A stretch of DNA of 55,615 nucleotides from an uncultured Prevotellaceae bacterium (GTDB taxonomy: Bacteria > Bacteroidota > Bacteroidia > Bacteroidales > Bacteroidaceae): NCBI GenBank assembly GCA_902795605.1, contig CADBLU010000026.1, positions 1 through 55,615 of the forward strand. Direction: 5' to 3'. Every line of letters starts with the position of its first letter. Position 1 is the stretch's first letter. Positions 34,760 through 42,555 of the stretch are shown piece after piece. The translations under genes and the position numbers were made by a program. The notes beneath the pieces are model-generated. The model had not been told where the DNA came from. It saw nothing but the letters and a program-made list of their open reading frames with translations, and ran no database searches.

Positions 34760-35485
34760 ATGGAAAAGATTTTTATTGTCATGCCAGCCTACAACGAGGC
34801 TGAGAACGTGGAGGAAGTCGTTGCACAATGGCATCCCGTGGCAGAGAAAATCTGTGCCGGGGGCGACGACTGCAAAATCGTCATCGCCAATGACGGCAGC
34901 AAGGACAATACCTATGAGAAACTCACGTCGCTGCAAACCACCTACCCCTGTCTCGTGGCACTCGACAAGCCCAACTCGGGCCACGGAGCCACCGTGCTCT
35001 ACCTCTACCGCTACGCCATCAACAACGGCGCCGACTTCGTGTTCCAGACCGACAGCGACGGGCAGACGCTGCCCGAGGAGTTCTGGCAGATGTGGGACAA
35101 GCGCCACGACGAGGACTTCCATATCGGCACACGCGGCGGACGGCAGGACGGCAGCAGCAGGGTGTTCGTCACCAAGACACTCCGGCTGGTGGTGTGGCTG
35201 ATGTTCGGCGTATGGGTGAAGGACGCCAACACCCCCTTCCGCCTGATGAAGGCTGAGCGCCTGCATCGCATCATGGACGCCATCCCCCACGACTACGGAC
35301 TGGCCAACGTGGCCGTCTCGGCCATCGCCGTGAAATGGAAGGAGCGCATCGCCTGGTATCCCATCACCTTCAGACCCCGCCAGGGAGGTGTCAACTCCAT
35401 CAACATGAAGCGCATCTTCAAAATCGGATGGAAGGCCCTCGGCGACTTCCGCAAGATCAACCGCAACCTAAAGAAATACTCATGA
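34760..35485 (+). CDS. Polyprenyl-phosphate glycosyltransferase, GT2 (DPM1-like)
   Basis: The 241-residue GT-A protein without membrane helices starts V-M-P-A-Y-N-E-A-E-N. It has I-A-N-D-G-S-K-D-N, then Q-T-D-S-D-G-Q-T (the D-x-D metal motif) and a compact C-terminus, as in dolichol-phosphate mannose synthase and GtrB-like enzymes. It would load a sugar onto undecaprenyl phosphate for flipping by the upstream GtrA-like protein. Its stop overlaps the glf ATG by four bases. Confidence 0.87.
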   Translation: MEKIFIVMPAYNEAENVEEVVAQWHPVAEKICAGGDDCKIVIANDGSKDNTYEKLTSLQTTYPCLVALDKPNSGHGATVLYLYRYAINNGADFVFQTDSDGQTLPEEFWQMWDKRHDEDFHIGTRGGRQDGSSRVFVTKTLRLVVWLMFGVWVKDANTPFRLMKAERLHRIMDAIPHDYGLANVAVSAIAVKWKERIAWYPITFRPRQGGVNSINMKRIFKIGWKALGDFRKINRNLKKYS

Positions 35486-36627
35486 AATACGACTACCTCA
35501 TCGTGGGCTCCGGCCTCTACGGTGCCACCTTCGCCTGGTGTGCCCATCAGCGCGGCAAGCGCTGCCTGGTCATCGACAAGCGCCCGCACCTGGGCGGCAA
35601 TGTCTACTGCGAGGACATCGAGGGCATCCACGTGCACCGCTACGGTGCCCATATCTTCCACACCAGCAACAAGGCGGTGTGGGACTTTGTCAACTCCATC
35701 GTGGAGTTCAACCGTTACACCAACTCTCCTGTGGCCAACTACAAGGGCAAGCTCTACAACCTGCCCTTCAACATGAACACCTTCACGCAGATGTGGGGAG
35801 TGGTGAAACCCGACGAGGCCCGCGCCATGATAGAACGGCAGCGGGCGGAGGCGCTCGAAAGGCTCAAAGCCGCAGGCGCCACGGAGCCCCGCAACCTCGA
35901 GGAGCAGGCACTGCTGCTGGTGGGCCGCGACATCTACGAGCGGCTCATCAAGGGCTACACCGAGAAGCAGTGGGGCCGCCGCTGCACCGACCTGCCCGCC
36001 TTCATCATCCGCAGGCTGCCGGTGAGGATGGTCTTCGACAACAACTACTTCAACGACCGCTACCAGGGCATCCCCATCGGAGGCTACAACCGCCTCATCA
36101 ACGGGTTGCTCGAGGGCATAGAGACGCGCACCGACACCGACTTCTTCGCCGACAGACCCCACTGGGAGTCGGTGGCCGAGACCATCGTCTACACGGGTCC
36201 GCTCGATGAGTTCTACGACTTCCGCTTCGGCCATCTCGACTACCGCACGGTGAGTTTTGAGACCGAGATCCTCGACACGCCCAACTATCAGGGCAATGCC
36301 GTGATCAACTACACGGATGCCGAGACCCCCTGGACCCGCATCATCGAGCACAAGCATTTCGAGATGTTCGGCGACGCCGTCTACCAGGTGCCCCGCACCG
36401 TGGTCTCACGTGAGTACTCCACCGAATGGCAGGCGGGCATGGAGCCATACTATCCTGTCAACGACAAGCGCAACGACAGCATCGCACAACAATACCGCGA
36501 CTTGGCGGCGCAGGAAAAAGGAGTGATTTTCGGTGGCCGGCTGGCCGAATACAAATACTACGACATGGCGCCCATCATCGAGCGGGTGCTCACGGCCTTC
36601 GGAGCAATTGCTCCCACTGGTCGGTGA
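35482..36627 (+). CDS. glf: UDP-galactopyranose mutase
   Basis: The 381-residue FAD enzyme interconverts UDP-galactopyranose and UDP-galactofuranose. The N-terminal dinucleotide motif G-S-G-L-Y-G-A-T is at 9-16, followed by H-L-G-G-N-V-Y and Y-G-A-H-I-F-H-T. R-V-P-V-like R-L-P-V-R, F-N-D-R-Y-Q-G-I-P-x-G-G-Y and the late G-R-L-A-E-Y-K-Y-Y-D-M mark the substrate and cofactor sites. Galactofuranose is therefore a likely component of the polymer. The start overlaps the GT2 gene by four bases, and the end overlaps a converging gene by 38 bases. Confidence 0.97.
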   Translation: MKYDYLIVGSGLYGATFAWCAHQRGKRCLVIDKRPHLGGNVYCEDIEGIHVHRYGAHIFHTSNKAVWDFVNSIVEFNRYTNSPVANYKGKLYNLPFNMNTFTQMWGVVKPDEARAMIERQRAEALERLKAAGATEPRNLEEQALLLVGRDIYERLIKGYTEKQWGRRCTDLPAFIIRRLPVRMVFDNNYFNDRYQGIPIGGYNRLINGLLEGIETRTDTDFFADRPHWESVAETIVYTGPLDEFYDFRFGHLDYRTVSFETEILDTPNYQGNAVINYTDAETPWTRIIEHKHFEMFGDAVYQVPRTVVSREYSTEWQAGMEPYYPVNDKRNDSIAQQYRDLAAQEKGVIFGGRLAEYKYYDMAPIIERVLTAFGAIAPTGR

Positions 36628-37762
36628 TGTTGCCGATGTCATACTGGCGCGCCTTCGCCACCGCCGCCTCGCTGTAGCGGCTGAGCAGTGAGGGCGAGTC
36701 GATGAGTTGCTGGATGCGGCTCGCCATCTCCTCCTCGTCGAAGGGACGCACGAGGAAGCCGTTGATTCCGTCGTCGATGAGTTCGGCGGTGCCCTCATAC
36801 GAGGCATAGGCCACGGGCACGCACCCATAGCACATGCCCTCGACCAGCGACATGTTCCACGACTCAAAGAAACTGGTGCCGCACACCACCTTCGCCTCCT
36901 GGTAATAGGGCGCCACATCGGTCTGCATCCCTTCAAACGAAAGGCGGCTGATGCCATGGCGCTCCACGTAGCGGCGCATCTCTTCGAGGCATTGTCCTCT
37001 TCCCACCACCACGGCTCTCCAGTCGTGGTTTGTTTTTTCCAACCGCTCCCACACCCTGACAAACGAGATGAGGTTCTTCGGGTAGTTGGAAAGCCTTCCC
37101 ACAAACAATATCACATTGCGCTTCAGCGCAGGCTGCTGCTCCGCCACCTGATAGGGGGCGGGATTGGGGATGTAGCACAGTTTGCCGCGGTCGACAGAGG
37201 GATGGTAGCGCACGATGCGCTCCACATAGGGCCGGCAGAGCACACAATAGTTGTCGGAGAGGCCGACAAGGCTGTCGATGCCTGCCCGCTCGGGCTTGCC
37301 GAGGAGCCATCTCACCAGGGCGGGAGCCACGATGCCCATATATTTCAGCACTTTCTCCTTCAGTGTCGCTGCCGGCATCACGCGGTAGCTCTTGCCGATA
37401 TGCTCAAACCCGGCGAAAGGCTGCAGGTGGTTGACCGAGATGCGCCTGATGCCGGCGGGTGTGTGGGCGAGGAAGAAGCGCACCCACTCGTCGTTGGAGA
37501 GGTTCACCACCACGTCGATGCGGCGCTCGTCAAGGATGCGCCGGTATTCTTCGGCCCACTGCTCCTCCGGCAGTTTCCGCACATCGATGTAGTACTGCGG
37601 TGCGGGGAAGCGATAGTCCTCGGGTATCCTACCGTAGAGATAGTTGAGGAAAGACACCTCATGGCCGCGCCGCTGCAGTTCGAGCGTCAGGCTGTCGATG
37701 ACCTTCTGCGTACCGCCCACATGCCTCAGGATGGGCACGAAAAACACAAAGAGCACCCTCAT
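36590..37762 (-). CDS. Glycosyltransferase family 4
   Basis: The 390-residue GT-B protein has an N-terminal H-V-G-G-T-Q-K-V-I-D (GT4 acceptor loop). R-N-V-I-L-F-V-G-R-L-S-N-Y-P-K-N begins the donor domain near 225, and F-F-E-S-W-N-M-S-L-V-E contains the E-x7-E motif. It shares 38 bases at its 3' end with glf on the other strand, both frames keeping plausible C-termini. Its start overlaps the pyruvyltransferase stop by four bases, so it is the last gene of a three-gene minus operon starting at 40368. Confidence 0.92.
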   Translation of the reverse strand: MRVLFVFFVPILRHVGGTQKVIDSLTLELQRRGHEVSFLNYLYGRIPEDYRFPAPQYYIDVRKLPEEQWAEEYRRILDERRIDVVVNLSNDEWVRFFLAHTPAGIRRISVNHLQPFAGFEHIGKSYRVMPAATLKEKVLKYMGIVAPALVRWLLGKPERAGIDSLVGLSDNYCVLCRPYVERIVRYHPSVDRGKLCYIPNPAPYQVAEQQPALKRNVILFVGRLSNYPKNLISFVRVWERLEKTNHDWRAVVVGRGQCLEEMRRYVERHGISRLSFEGMQTDVAPYYQEAKVVCGTSFFESWNMSLVEGMCYGCVPVAYASYEGTAELIDDGINGFLVRPFDEEEMASRIQQLIDSPSLLSRYSEAAVAKARQYDIGNITDQWEQLLRRP

Positions 37763-38814
37763 TTCAGCACATTGCTAAGGAAGTCCACCGACTTGGCGCG
37801 GAGCGCATCGAGCCGGCGGTCCACTTCGTCAAAGTCAATCTCTTTCTCCCATATTCTCGACGCCACGGCATCCTCGGCAGAGGCGAAGAAGCGGTCGGTC
37901 AGTCCCAGCGACTCAAGGAGGTTGAGCAACCGGCCCTGGCGGCCGTCCTTGCTGGTATAGATGATGGCGAAAGGCCGGTGGTAGAGCAGGCTCAGGATCA
38001 TGCCGTGGAAAGAATGCGTCATCACGAAACCGGCACCGGCGATGCGGCGTATCCATTCGGCGATGGGTGTCCGCCGCCAGGGGATACTGCCCAGCAGCAA
38101 CGTGCTCTCATTGGCCGACTGCACCTCCATGCCCAAGATGCGCCCCACCTCATTGGCCGCCTTGAGGAGCGGCGGGCAGTCGTAGAGGGCGTAATACACC
38201 AGATGGCCCGTGGCGTTCATCTCGCCGGTGAGTTCGGCATAGTCGTGCCGCAGCAGCGAGGGGTCGAGCACCTCCGTGGCATCGATGCCCAGCGCGCGCT
38301 TCAGCTCACCGCAGCCCGACTGCTCACGGCAGCTCACGGCCTTGAAACGCCGCAGATGGCTCTGGGCATAGGCGGTGAGGTCCTCGTCGCCGTTCCACTT
38401 GTCGCCGCCGATGCTTGACGCATACGACGCCCGCACCACATCGTCGCCTCCGAAAGGCAGGAAATAGGTCTTCGCCCTGCAGCGGGTGATTTCCGGGTTC
38501 CACACCTGGTCGCTACCCACGAGATAGACGTCGGCCTGTGGCGGATCTTCCATGAGCTGCTCGAGCGAAATGTAGTGCTTGGTGGTGGGCAACTGCTCGC
38601 GGAAGTCCTCAAACATCCTGTTCTGAGGACTCACCCGCTCCATCGCATTGGCCAGTCCGGAGGGGGTGAACAGTGAAGGTGACTCATCGCACAGCCTGTA
38701 GTCGATCACAGTTGTCTCGTGCCCCATCTCTTGCAGAGTGCGCACAGTGGCGTAGGTCTGAAGCTCGGCACCGAAATTGCGCCCATGCCATATAGTCAGT
38801 AGGGATATCCGCAT
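37759..38814 (-). CDS. Polysaccharide pyruvyltransferase family protein
   Basis: The 351-residue protein of the PF04230 family has the N-terminal W-H-G-R-N-F-G-A-E-L-Q-T-Y-A, a middle L-V-G-S-D-Q-V-W-N-P, and the late T-H-S-F-H-G-M-I-L-S-L block that marks the donor site in these GT-B-like enzymes. Members add ketal pyruvate from phosphoenolpyruvate to sugars, while some relatives transfer sugars instead. In this locus it may give the polymer acidic groups. It lies 12 bases after the Wzx gene on the minus strand. Confidence 0.9.
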   Translation of the reverse strand: MRISLLTIWHGRNFGAELQTYATVRTLQEMGHETTVIDYRLCDESPSLFTPSGLANAMERVSPQNRMFEDFREQLPTTKHYISLEQLMEDPPQADVYLVGSDQVWNPEITRCRAKTYFLPFGGDDVVRASYASSIGGDKWNGDEDLTAYAQSHLRRFKAVSCREQSGCGELKRALGIDATEVLDPSLLRHDYAELTGEMNATGHLVYYALYDCPPLLKAANEVGRILGMEVQSANESTLLLGSIPWRRTPIAEWIRRIAGAGFVMTHSFHGMILSLLYHRPFAIIYTSKDGRQGRLLNLLESLGLTDRFFASAEDAVASRIWEKEIDFDEVDRRLDALRAKSVDFLSNVLK

Positions 38815-38826
38815 ATAATTTCTTGG

Positions 38827-40368
38827 TTATGATTTCGAAGATTTAAACAATTTCTTTCTTACAGTATCAAAGACGAACTCGCGCTCATGGCGGTTGAGTC
38901 CGAGGGTGAGCACGATAGGCAAGGCCACCGCCTCCATGACGATGATTTTCGCCGCCACCACCAGCCAGTGGGTGTCGGCCCATAGCATATTGAGCAGCAG
39001 GGGCACCACCAGCGAGAGCACCGCCACCCTCAGCGCCACCAGCAGCACCTCCCTGATATAGCGTCTCACGGGGAAGCCCGTCAGCTCGCGCAGGCAATAG
39101 AGCCTCATTCCCAGTGCCGCCACCGACATGACGATGACGCAGCACACCGTCGACTCGGGGAAGAAGCCGAGCCACAGCAGCACATAGGCGATGGGGAAGT
39201 TGAGCAGCGTGGTGATGCCCACGAGCAATACCGGTTTCTTGATTTTCGCCGTGGCGAGGATGAGGGTGATGAGCGGGTTGGAGAAGGAGTTGACCAGTGC
39301 CTGGCAGAGGATGAGCACCACGAAGAGCCGTGTATGGTCGGGCACATGGCCGAGCCACAGTCTCAGCAGGAACTCCGCCTCCATCATCACCGGCAGACAA
39401 GCCAAGAAGAGGAGCAGGAACGTGATCTTCGACCCCTTCATGGTCAGCGTCTCATATTCATGCTTGTTTTTAGAGGCATAGTTTTTTGTAATCTGGGGAT
39501 TGATGGCGGTCACAAACCCCGAGGCAAACTTCGACACCGCCGTGTTCACCTGCACGGCGAGTCCGCGCGCGGCGTTGACGGCAGGCCCGCAAAACATATT
39601 GAGGAGCATGTTGATACCCTGGCCGCGCAGCACACCCGCCATCACACTGAAGAAGTTCCACCCCGAGAAATCTATCATCTCGCGAAGCAACTTGCGGTCG
39701 GGCGCCCACACCAGCCGGCACTCCTTGAAATGTCGGCGGCAATAGGCATAATACATCATCATGATGACGACGAGGGCCACGAGATTGAGGAGGGTGTAGA
39801 GGATGAGCCTGTCGGCGCTGGAGTGCTTGATGACAAGGGCGATGGCCAGTCCGACGATGCCCTCGAGGATACCGAGGTAGGCATAGACCGACATGCGCTC
39901 GTGGGCCACGATGCAGGCGTCGTAGGGGGTGCGGAACAGGTTGAGGATGAAACTGGCCAGCGAGAGTTGGAGCACCACGTTGGCGGCATAGAGTCGTCCG
40001 TCGGGGATGGTCATCTTGTGGTTGAGCCACCACACGAAGCCTGTCTCTCCGATGACGAGCACCAGGAGGCTGAGGGCTGCCTGGATAAAGAGGGCGTTGG
40101 AGAACACGACCTTCGTGCGGTCGGCACCGTCGCGGCCCAGCGAGAAGGTGATGAATCTGCCGATGGCGCTCGAGAAGGTGTTGGAGAACATGGCAAACAT
40201 CGCCACGAAGCCCGCCACGACGTTGTGAACGCCGTAGTCGTCCACGCCCAGCGAGTTGAGAATGACCCGCGAGGTGTAGAGGTTGATCGCCATCAGGAAA
40301 AACAGCCTCATATAGAGGAACAAAGTGTTTTTCGCAACCCTTGTATGATTGTCCGACGATTGCTCCAT
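38827..40368 (-). CDS. wzx: Polysaccharide flippase, Wzx-like
   Basis: The 513-residue integral membrane protein has about 14 hydrophobic segments, the size of PST/Wzx flippases. The early N-T-L-F-L-Y-M-R, Y-T-S-R-V-I-L-N-S-L-G-V-D-D-Y-G block and N-F-F-S near residue 240 are common in this superfamily. It would turn the lipid-linked repeat unit to the periplasmic face for the polymerase at 17048. It opens the minus operon with the pyruvyltransferase and GT4 genes. The upstream 257-base gap is divergent with the beta-helix gene. Confidence 0.9.
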   Translation of the reverse strand: MEQSSDNHTRVAKNTLFLYMRLFFLMAINLYTSRVILNSLGVDDYGVHNVVAGFVAMFAMFSNTFSSAIGRFITFSLGRDGADRTKVVFSNALFIQAALSLLVLVIGETGFVWWLNHKMTIPDGRLYAANVVLQLSLASFILNLFRTPYDACIVAHERMSVYAYLGILEGIVGLAIALVIKHSSADRLILYTLLNLVALVVIMMMYYAYCRRHFKECRLVWAPDRKLLREMIDFSGWNFFSVMAGVLRGQGINMLLNMFCGPAVNAARGLAVQVNTAVSKFASGFVTAINPQITKNYASKNKHEYETLTMKGSKITFLLLFLACLPVMMEAEFLLRLWLGHVPDHTRLFVVLILCQALVNSFSNPLITLILATAKIKKPVLLVGITTLLNFPIAYVLLWLGFFPESTVCCVIVMSVAALGMRLYCLRELTGFPVRRYIREVLLVALRVAVLSLVVPLLLNMLWADTHWLVVAAKIIVMEAVALPIVLTLGLNRHEREFVFDTVRKKLFKSSKS

Positions 40369-40516
40369 GACTCAAGAACTATACTGCTTCCATTTCTCTA
40401 TAGCCGACAAAAGGACGGAGGACACCAACCCCTCAGCGGGCCAGACTCCTCTTCATCCTATGCACAAGCCGCCTCTCAACAGAAATCAATCAACTATTTT
40501 TTATTTTGGCTTTTGG

Positions 40517-40524
40517 CAAAGGTA
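40517..40524 (-). promoter_or_regulatory. -7 box for the Wzx operon
   Basis: On the minus strand TACCTTTG, the same octamer as in the strong promoter at 1775. A TTTG at 40553-40550 is 25 bases further upstream, somewhat too far for -33. The leader would be about 140 bases. Confidence 0.5.
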
Positions 40525-40608
40525 ATCATTTCATCCGAAATAGCCATAACAAAGTGTGTTTTTTTTGATTTCATGCCCTATACAACCCTCTATATGGCTT
40601 TTTTTTCC

Positions 40609-40616
40609 TACATTTG
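40609..40616 (+). promoter_or_regulatory. -7 box for the beta-helix protein operon
   Basis: TACATTTG matches TAnnTTTG ten bases before the ATG at 40626, preceded by a T-run; no -33 box is seen. If it is used, the transcript is nearly leaderless. Confidence 0.45.
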
Positions 40617-40625
40617 CATTCAAGA

Positions 40626-42551
40626 ATGAGAAGATTGCTCCATCAGAAACTCATAGCGGCTGCCGTGGGACTCCTCCTGACGGCATGCCTGCCGTTGCCC
40701 TGCGGCGCACGCCACACGGCCATGGCAGACGTGTCGCCCATGCCCCGGCCGGTGGACGGCATCTGTCTCATCACCGACACCGTCGACCTGGGCGGGATCA
40801 CCCTACGGCTTGAGAAGGGCCTCACTTTGCGCTTCCGCGACCGGGGCATCATCACCCACGGCATCCTCATGGGCGACAGCACGAGGGTGGAGGCCGACAG
40901 CATGGCCTACATCTTCCACCACAGCCTCAAGATGGGCGGCTCGTGGGATGTCAGGGCTGCCCGCCCCGAGTGGTTCGGCGCCAAAGGCGACGGCATCGCC
41001 TACTACGACCGTCCGCTGCGCTGTTTCAACGGCCATGTCGGCGACGTGGAGGTCATGCCGCGGGCCAGCGGTGTGACGGTGTCCTACCCCGCCTCGCGCA
41101 TCGTCGACACCGACGTGTGGCAATGCGCCCCGGCGCACACCACCTCGCAGGTGGTCTACTGTCCCCGTCGGCAGTGCTTCCTGCTCTGCGACGGCGGGCG
41201 CTACTACAACCGCTGGGGCAACAGCCACGAGTGGAACGACGCCACCGGTCACGCGCGCACCGACGTGGTCTTCTCCGACCTTCAGACACGCCTGTCGACC
41301 GTCTATGCCAGCGGCGTCATGACCGACATCGACAGCACGATGACCGACGACACCCAAGCCATCCGCAGGGCCATCTTCCTCGGCAACGGCGACGTGCGCC
41401 TGCGGCCCGCCATCTACTACTCCCTCGCCTACCCGTCGAAAGCCCCCAAGGACTCGCCCTGGCGCGACCGCCAAGGGTTCTGCTTCGAGGGCAACGGCGC
41501 CACCCTCTTCGTCAGGGCCAGGGAGACGGGACTCTTCGAGAAAGCCTCGTACTCCACATGGGCATGGATGCTCCACTGCAGCGACGGCGTCTTCCGCAAC
41601 CTCCATTTCAGGGCCTTGCGCGACCGCGACGCCGGCGCGCCCAAGGGACACCGCCGCTTCTCCTCCAGCGACTCCCACTACGCGGCGTTCGGCATCTTCG
41701 CCTGCCAGCGCCTGCGCTTCGAGCACCTCACGTTCAAGAACATGATGGACGACTTCCTCACCAAGGTCGACTTCGGCATCAGTAACGACATACGCATCGA
41801 CCACTGGACGTCGGAAGACTTCACCGAGAACGTCTTCGGAGGCATCAGGCAATGCCACATCAGCCATGCCCGCCTGCGTCAGGCCGACCTCATCGGCGAC
41901 GGCATGCACGTCTTCTACGGACTGGGCATGCTGCGGCAGTTCTACGTCAGCGACAGCCACATCAGCACCGGAGGCCCCATGACCTCGGTGATGCTCACCT
42001 TCCACGGCGGCGGACCGGGCCGTTTCCCCGACAGCATCTATTTCGACCGCTGCGTCATCGAGGGGGCACGGCTGCTGCAGGGCCAGGGCTACCAGCACCA
42101 GACCTACCGCCACTGCACGCTGCGCACCACCTTCAACAAGCAACTCTTCGCCAAAGGGGCGTTCAGTGCCATCGACCACGCCATCATCGGCACGAGGGTC
42201 AATTTCACCTTCGAGGACTGCAAGTTTGAACTCAACAAGATGTCGCTCCTCCTCTCCGCCTACATCGCCGAGAAGCCGCCGCTGAGACTCGACATGCGCA
42301 ACTGCAGCGTGGTGGCCAAAGACAACCGGCTGCCGCTCATCCAGATGCCCTTCGATGTCAGCATCAGCCACTGCGACATCCGCTGCGAAGGCGATGTGGT
42401 GAAGACCTCAGGGCTCGCCACCGACCATGTAAGCATCACCGGCAGCAGCATCGCCTGCGGCGGACAGCTGGTGGTGGCCGGCAAGACACCGGCCGCCAAC
42501 ATACGACTGAGCAACAACCGCGTCACTACTAAAAACATCAAAAAACAATAA
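40626..42551 (+). CDS. Exported right-handed beta-helix protein (pectate lyase 3-like)
   Basis: The ATG at 40626 gives 641 residues; an in-frame codon at 40614 lies inside the promoter box and is rejected. The N-terminus is a signal with L-L-L-T-A-C (cysteine 21), possibly a lipoprotein. The hallmark of pectate-lyase-3-type helices is present but split: W-F-G-A-K-G-D-G at about 116-123, and M-T-D-D-T-Q-A-I-R-R-A at 239-249, normally adjacent. After that, short strands with repeated S-H-I/C-x-I turns form the helix (about 320-620). Such proteins cleave or bind acidic polysaccharides; no catalytic set can be assigned by eye. It starts the operon running to 49768 and lies four bases before the GH65-like gene. 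Confidence 0.8.
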   Translation: MRRLLHQKLIAAAVGLLLTACLPLPCGARHTAMADVSPMPRPVDGICLITDTVDLGGITLRLEKGLTLRFRDRGIITHGILMGDSTRVEADSMAYIFHHSLKMGGSWDVRAARPEWFGAKGDGIAYYDRPLRCFNGHVGDVEVMPRASGVTVSYPASRIVDTDVWQCAPAHTTSQVVYCPRRQCFLLCDGGRYYNRWGNSHEWNDATGHARTDVVFSDLQTRLSTVYASGVMTDIDSTMTDDTQAIRRAIFLGNGDVRLRPAIYYSLAYPSKAPKDSPWRDRQGFCFEGNGATLFVRARETGLFEKASYSTWAWMLHCSDGVFRNLHFRALRDRDAGAPKGHRRFSSSDSHYAAFGIFACQRLRFEHLTFKNMMDDFLTKVDFGISNDIRIDHWTSEDFTENVFGGIRQCHISHARLRQADLIGDGMHVFYGLGMLRQFYVSDSHISTGGPMTSVMLTFHGGGPGRFPDSIYFDRCVIEGARLLQGQGYQHQTYRHCTLRTTFNKQLFAKGAFSAIDHAIIGTRVNFTFEDCKFELNKMSLLLSAYIAEKPPLRLDMRNCSVVAKDNRLPLIQMPFDVSISHCDIRCEGDVVKTSGLATDHVSITGSSIACGGQLVVAGKTPAANIRLSNNRVTTKNIKKQ

Positions 42552-42555
42552 CATC

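Noticed and set aside
40803-42371. 522-codon open frame antisense to the beta-helix gene
   Set aside because: High GC content keeps several frames open here; the product is Val/Ala/Gly-rich with no motif, while the plus frame has a signal and family motifs.
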